From positions 1-51,363 of the forward strand of contig NZ_BCXI01000051.1 in assembly GCF_001895025.1 (NCBI RefSeq): a DNA stretch of 51,363 nt, in the 5' to 3' direction. This DNA comes from Rhodococcus zopfii NBRC 100606 = JCM 9919. GTDB taxonomy: Bacteria; Actinomycetota; Actinomycetes; Mycobacteriales; Mycobacteriaceae. Within the stretch, counting starts at the first letter, position 1. The number at the start of each line of letters is the position of its first letter. A program made the translations under genes and the position numbers. Shown here piece by piece: positions 49,772-51,363 of the stretch. The notes under the pieces were generated by a model that saw only the letters and a list, made by a program, of their open reading frames with translations, made no database searches and had not been told where the DNA came from.

Positions 49772-51052
49772 CTATAGGCGAGTCCGGACCGGCTGGTGGG
49801 TTTCGTACATCCGCACCGCAACGATGAGTGCGGAGACGGCGCTCACGGCCGCAGCCACGCCGACGGCGGCGTGCAGGCCCATCAAGTCGGCAACGATTCC
49901 GCCGAGAACGGCCCCGACCGCGTAGCCCAGATCGCGCCAGACGCGGTAGACGCCCACGGCTCGACCGCGCCAGGCCGGGTGAGCGACGTCGCCGACCACT
50001 GCCAGCAAGGTGGGGTAGACCATCGCGGTACCCGCTCCCAACAGCACGGTGCCAGCGGCCCAGCCGGCGAACCCGTCCCCCAGCGCGATGACCGCCAGGG
50101 CCGCGGCCTGGGTGGCCATGCCGGTGGTGATCAGGTGCTTGCGTCCGATCCGGTCCGACAAGGCCCCGGTGATCAGCTGTCCCACCCCCCACACCCCGGG
50201 ATAGAGCGCGAAGAGCAGCCCGATCTGGCCCACAGTGAGCCCGGCGGTGGCGAACAGCAGGGGGAACAAGCCCCAGGAGAGCCCGAAGTTGAGGTTGTTG
50301 ACCAGCCCCGCCTGGCTGGCCGACGACAGGGCCGGCTCCTTGATGCTGGTCTGTACCAGGATCTGCCGGTCGGTCAGGTCGGCATGGAGGTGGTCGTGGA
50401 GTCCGTCGGCGCGGGCCACGTGCTGACCGGCGTCGAGCAGCGCATGGCCACGGGTCTCCCTGACGAAGACCCCGGACAGCAGCAGCGCCAGAGCGGTATA
50501 GGCCAGTCCCAGCAGGAACGGGGCCGGGCGCAGTCCGTAGTGCTCGGCGAGGTAGCCGGCCAGCAGCGAAGTGGCGGCCACCGCGCCGTAGCCGGCGGCC
50601 TCGTTGAGACCCATGGCCAGACCACGCCGGGCCGGGCCGACCAGGTCGATCTTCATCACCACGGTGGTGGACCAGGTCAGGCCCTGGTTGATGCCCAACA
50701 GCACGTTCGCGGCAACCACCCACCACCAACTCGTGGCGAAGATGAGCATCAACGGCACCGGCAGGGCGAACAGCCACCCCACCAGCAAGACGGGTTTACG
50801 TCCGTAGCGGTCGGAGAATGTTCCGGCGAAGTAGTTGGCGATCGCCTTGGTGATCCCGAAGGCGGCCACGTACGTGAAGATGAACGTGTAGCCGGTCAGC
50901 CCGAATTCGTCCTCGGCCAGCAACGGAAGCACGGTCTGCTGCTGACCGACCATGCCCCCGACCAGGGCGTTGACGGCCACCAGCAGGGCGAACTGAGCGG
51001 AATTTGCCCGCAGCCCCAATACCGGGGGGCGGTCCGCGGCGCGGGTTCTCAT
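49772..51052 (-). CDS. MFS efflux transporter with a His-rich central loop
   Basis: 426 residues, 12 helices. Family features: FSDRYGRKPVLLVGW between helices 2 and 3, GINQGLTWSTTVVMKIDLVGPARRGLAMGLNEAAGYGAVAA around helices 4-5, and LSDRIGRKHLITTGM in the second half. The loop between helices 6 and 7 contains His 203, 211, 219, 221 and 223 with Asp residues, absent from ordinary drug transporters, which suggests metal binding or sensing. Placed with ArsR and ArsI/CadI, an exporter of a metal, metalloid or organoarsenical is likely; the substrate is unknown. AGGTCGAGG upstream of the ATG. Confidence 0.85.
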   Translation of the reverse strand: MRTRAADRPPVLGLRANSAQFALLVAVNALVGGMVGQQQTVLPLLAEDEFGLTGYTFIFTYVAAFGITKAIANYFAGTFSDRYGRKPVLLVGWLFALPVPLMLIFATSWWWVVAANVLLGINQGLTWSTTVVMKIDLVGPARRGLAMGLNEAAGYGAVAATSLLAGYLAEHYGLRPAPFLLGLAYTALALLLSGVFVRETRGHALLDAGQHVARADGLHDHLHADLTDRQILVQTSIKEPALSSASQAGLVNNLNFGLSWGLFPLLFATAGLTVGQIGLLFALYPGVWGVGQLITGALSDRIGRKHLITTGMATQAAALAVIALGDGFAGWAAGTVLLGAGTAMVYPTLLAVVGDVAHPAWRGRAVGVYRVWRDLGYAVGAVLGGIVADLMGLHAAVGVAAAVSAVSALIVAVRMYETHQPVRTRL

Positions 51053-51119
51053 GCCTCGACCTGCCGGTCGGGATCGACCGGCTTCGGCTCACGCATCATC
51101 TTCACGGTCGAAACCTCGT

Positions 51120-51290
51120 TCAGCGACGGAAGAGTGAACGCAAGGTCCGACGCTCACCTCGGGCCGGCGCATCCTGACCGCAGGTACAGCGGTCGGCGGC
51201 GGGCACCGAACGCATCACCGCATCGACGTGCTGTCCACAACCTCCCCAACCGGTCTTGCCGCAACGCGAACAGGTGACGGGATAACACAT
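51120..51290 (-). CDS. Six-cysteine mini-protein (CYPVTC type), probable zinc-binding
   Basis: 56 residues read by hand: MCYPVTCSRCGKTGWGGCG, then QHVDAVMRSVPAADRCTCG and a basic tail ending in LRSLFRR. Six Cys (2, 7, 10, 18, 35, 37) and His21 form a compact metal site. CAGGAGGA lies immediately upstream of the ATG, a near-perfect ribosome site. I recall similar short proteins with the start CYPVTC..CGKTTW in actinobacteria and proteobacteria, unnamed. It precedes the exporter on the same strand by 67 bases, so the two are probably one operon. It may buffer metal or sense it; no catalytic role is suggested. Confidence 0.8.
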   Translation of the reverse strand: MCYPVTCSRCGKTGWGGCGQHVDAVMRSVPAADRCTCGQDAPARGERRTLRSLFRR

Positions 51291-51329
51291 GGAATCCTCC
51301 TGGGATCGAAAGAACAGTCACCGACAACC

Positions 51330-51345
51330 CCGGCCGAGCGGCCGG
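51330..51345 (-). terminator. Short GC hairpin upstream of the mini-protein gene
   Basis: ccggcc-gagc-ggccgg, a 6-bp stem. It could end a minus-strand gene beyond the window. Too short to be certain. Confidence 0.35.
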
Positions 51346-51363
51346 AAACGATCAGGCAGGGAC

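Noticed and set aside
49796-51277. Plus-strand frame opposite the MFS exporter and Cys-rich mini-protein
   Set aside because: Gln/Gly/His-rich shadow; membrane helices and family motifs are on the minus strand.

Overview
The window is a piece of a high-GC actinobacterial chromosome. Gene content and order point to a mycolic-acid-containing actinomycete, most probably Rhodococcus. From memory of family order, the block TRAM methyltransferase / APC permease / ceoB / ceoC / DUF3159 / OB-fold / hydrolase / DUF3710 / dut / DUF3093 / DUF4193 / cei / suhB / ppgK / sigA follows the Mycobacterium tuberculosis Rv2689c-Rv2703 order, and sigB-ideR-galE plus PAC2 and hydrolase follow the Rv2710-Rv2715 and corynebacterial order. 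Assignments rest on reading motifs by eye; no database was searched.

Layout. 1-5.4 kb: the end of an SRPBCC-like gene, a fadA-fadB beta-oxidation operon under a TTACCG-type palindrome, and a sugar porter. 5.4-9.8 kb: dxs, then a MarR-controlled DHA2 drug exporter with a readable promoter and operator. 9.8-14.6 kb: RNA methyltransferase and APC permease, divergent from the K+ regulators ceoB-ceoC. 14.6-19.5 kb: DUF3159, OB-fold protein, hydrolase and a tandem pair of WS/DGAT-like acyltransferases that interrupt the mycobacterial gene order. 19.5-26.2 kb: DUF3710-dut, DUF3093, DUF4193, cei, suhB, ppgK and sigA. 26.2-28.3 kb: a KhtU/KhtT-like K+ efflux pair and DUF952. 28.5-35.4 kb: DUF7455, a helicase, YihY, DUF3039, DUF3099, a methyltransferase, and sigB behind an ECF-type promoter. 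35.5-39.5 kb: an AcuC deacetylase overlapping a GNAT/acyl-CoA-synthetase fusion, apparently a reversible lysine-acylation module. 39.6-48.4 kb: ideR, galE, DUF4192, a lipoprotein, PAC2, an alpha/beta hydrolase and a Ski2-like helicase. 48.4-51.3 kb: a metal/metalloid cassette (ArsR, ArsI/CadI, an MFS exporter with a His-rich loop, a six-Cys mini-protein and a possible 34-residue Met/His-rich peptide).

How the parts work together. The window carries the cell's two housekeeping-type sigma factors and the iron regulator, potassium uptake and efflux modules, lipid turnover (fadAB, WS/DGAT-like pair, hydrolases) and a detoxification cassette. Several genes start directly at a predicted transcription start (TANNNT about 6-8 bases before ATG/GTG), suggesting leaderless mRNAs. 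The points most worth checking are an apparent in-frame loss of about 70 residues in fadB that removes a catalytic Asn, the two acyltransferases that both lack the motif Asp, and the small metal-ligand-rich proteins at the right end. No rRNA, tRNA, CRISPR, transposase or prophage gene was seen.
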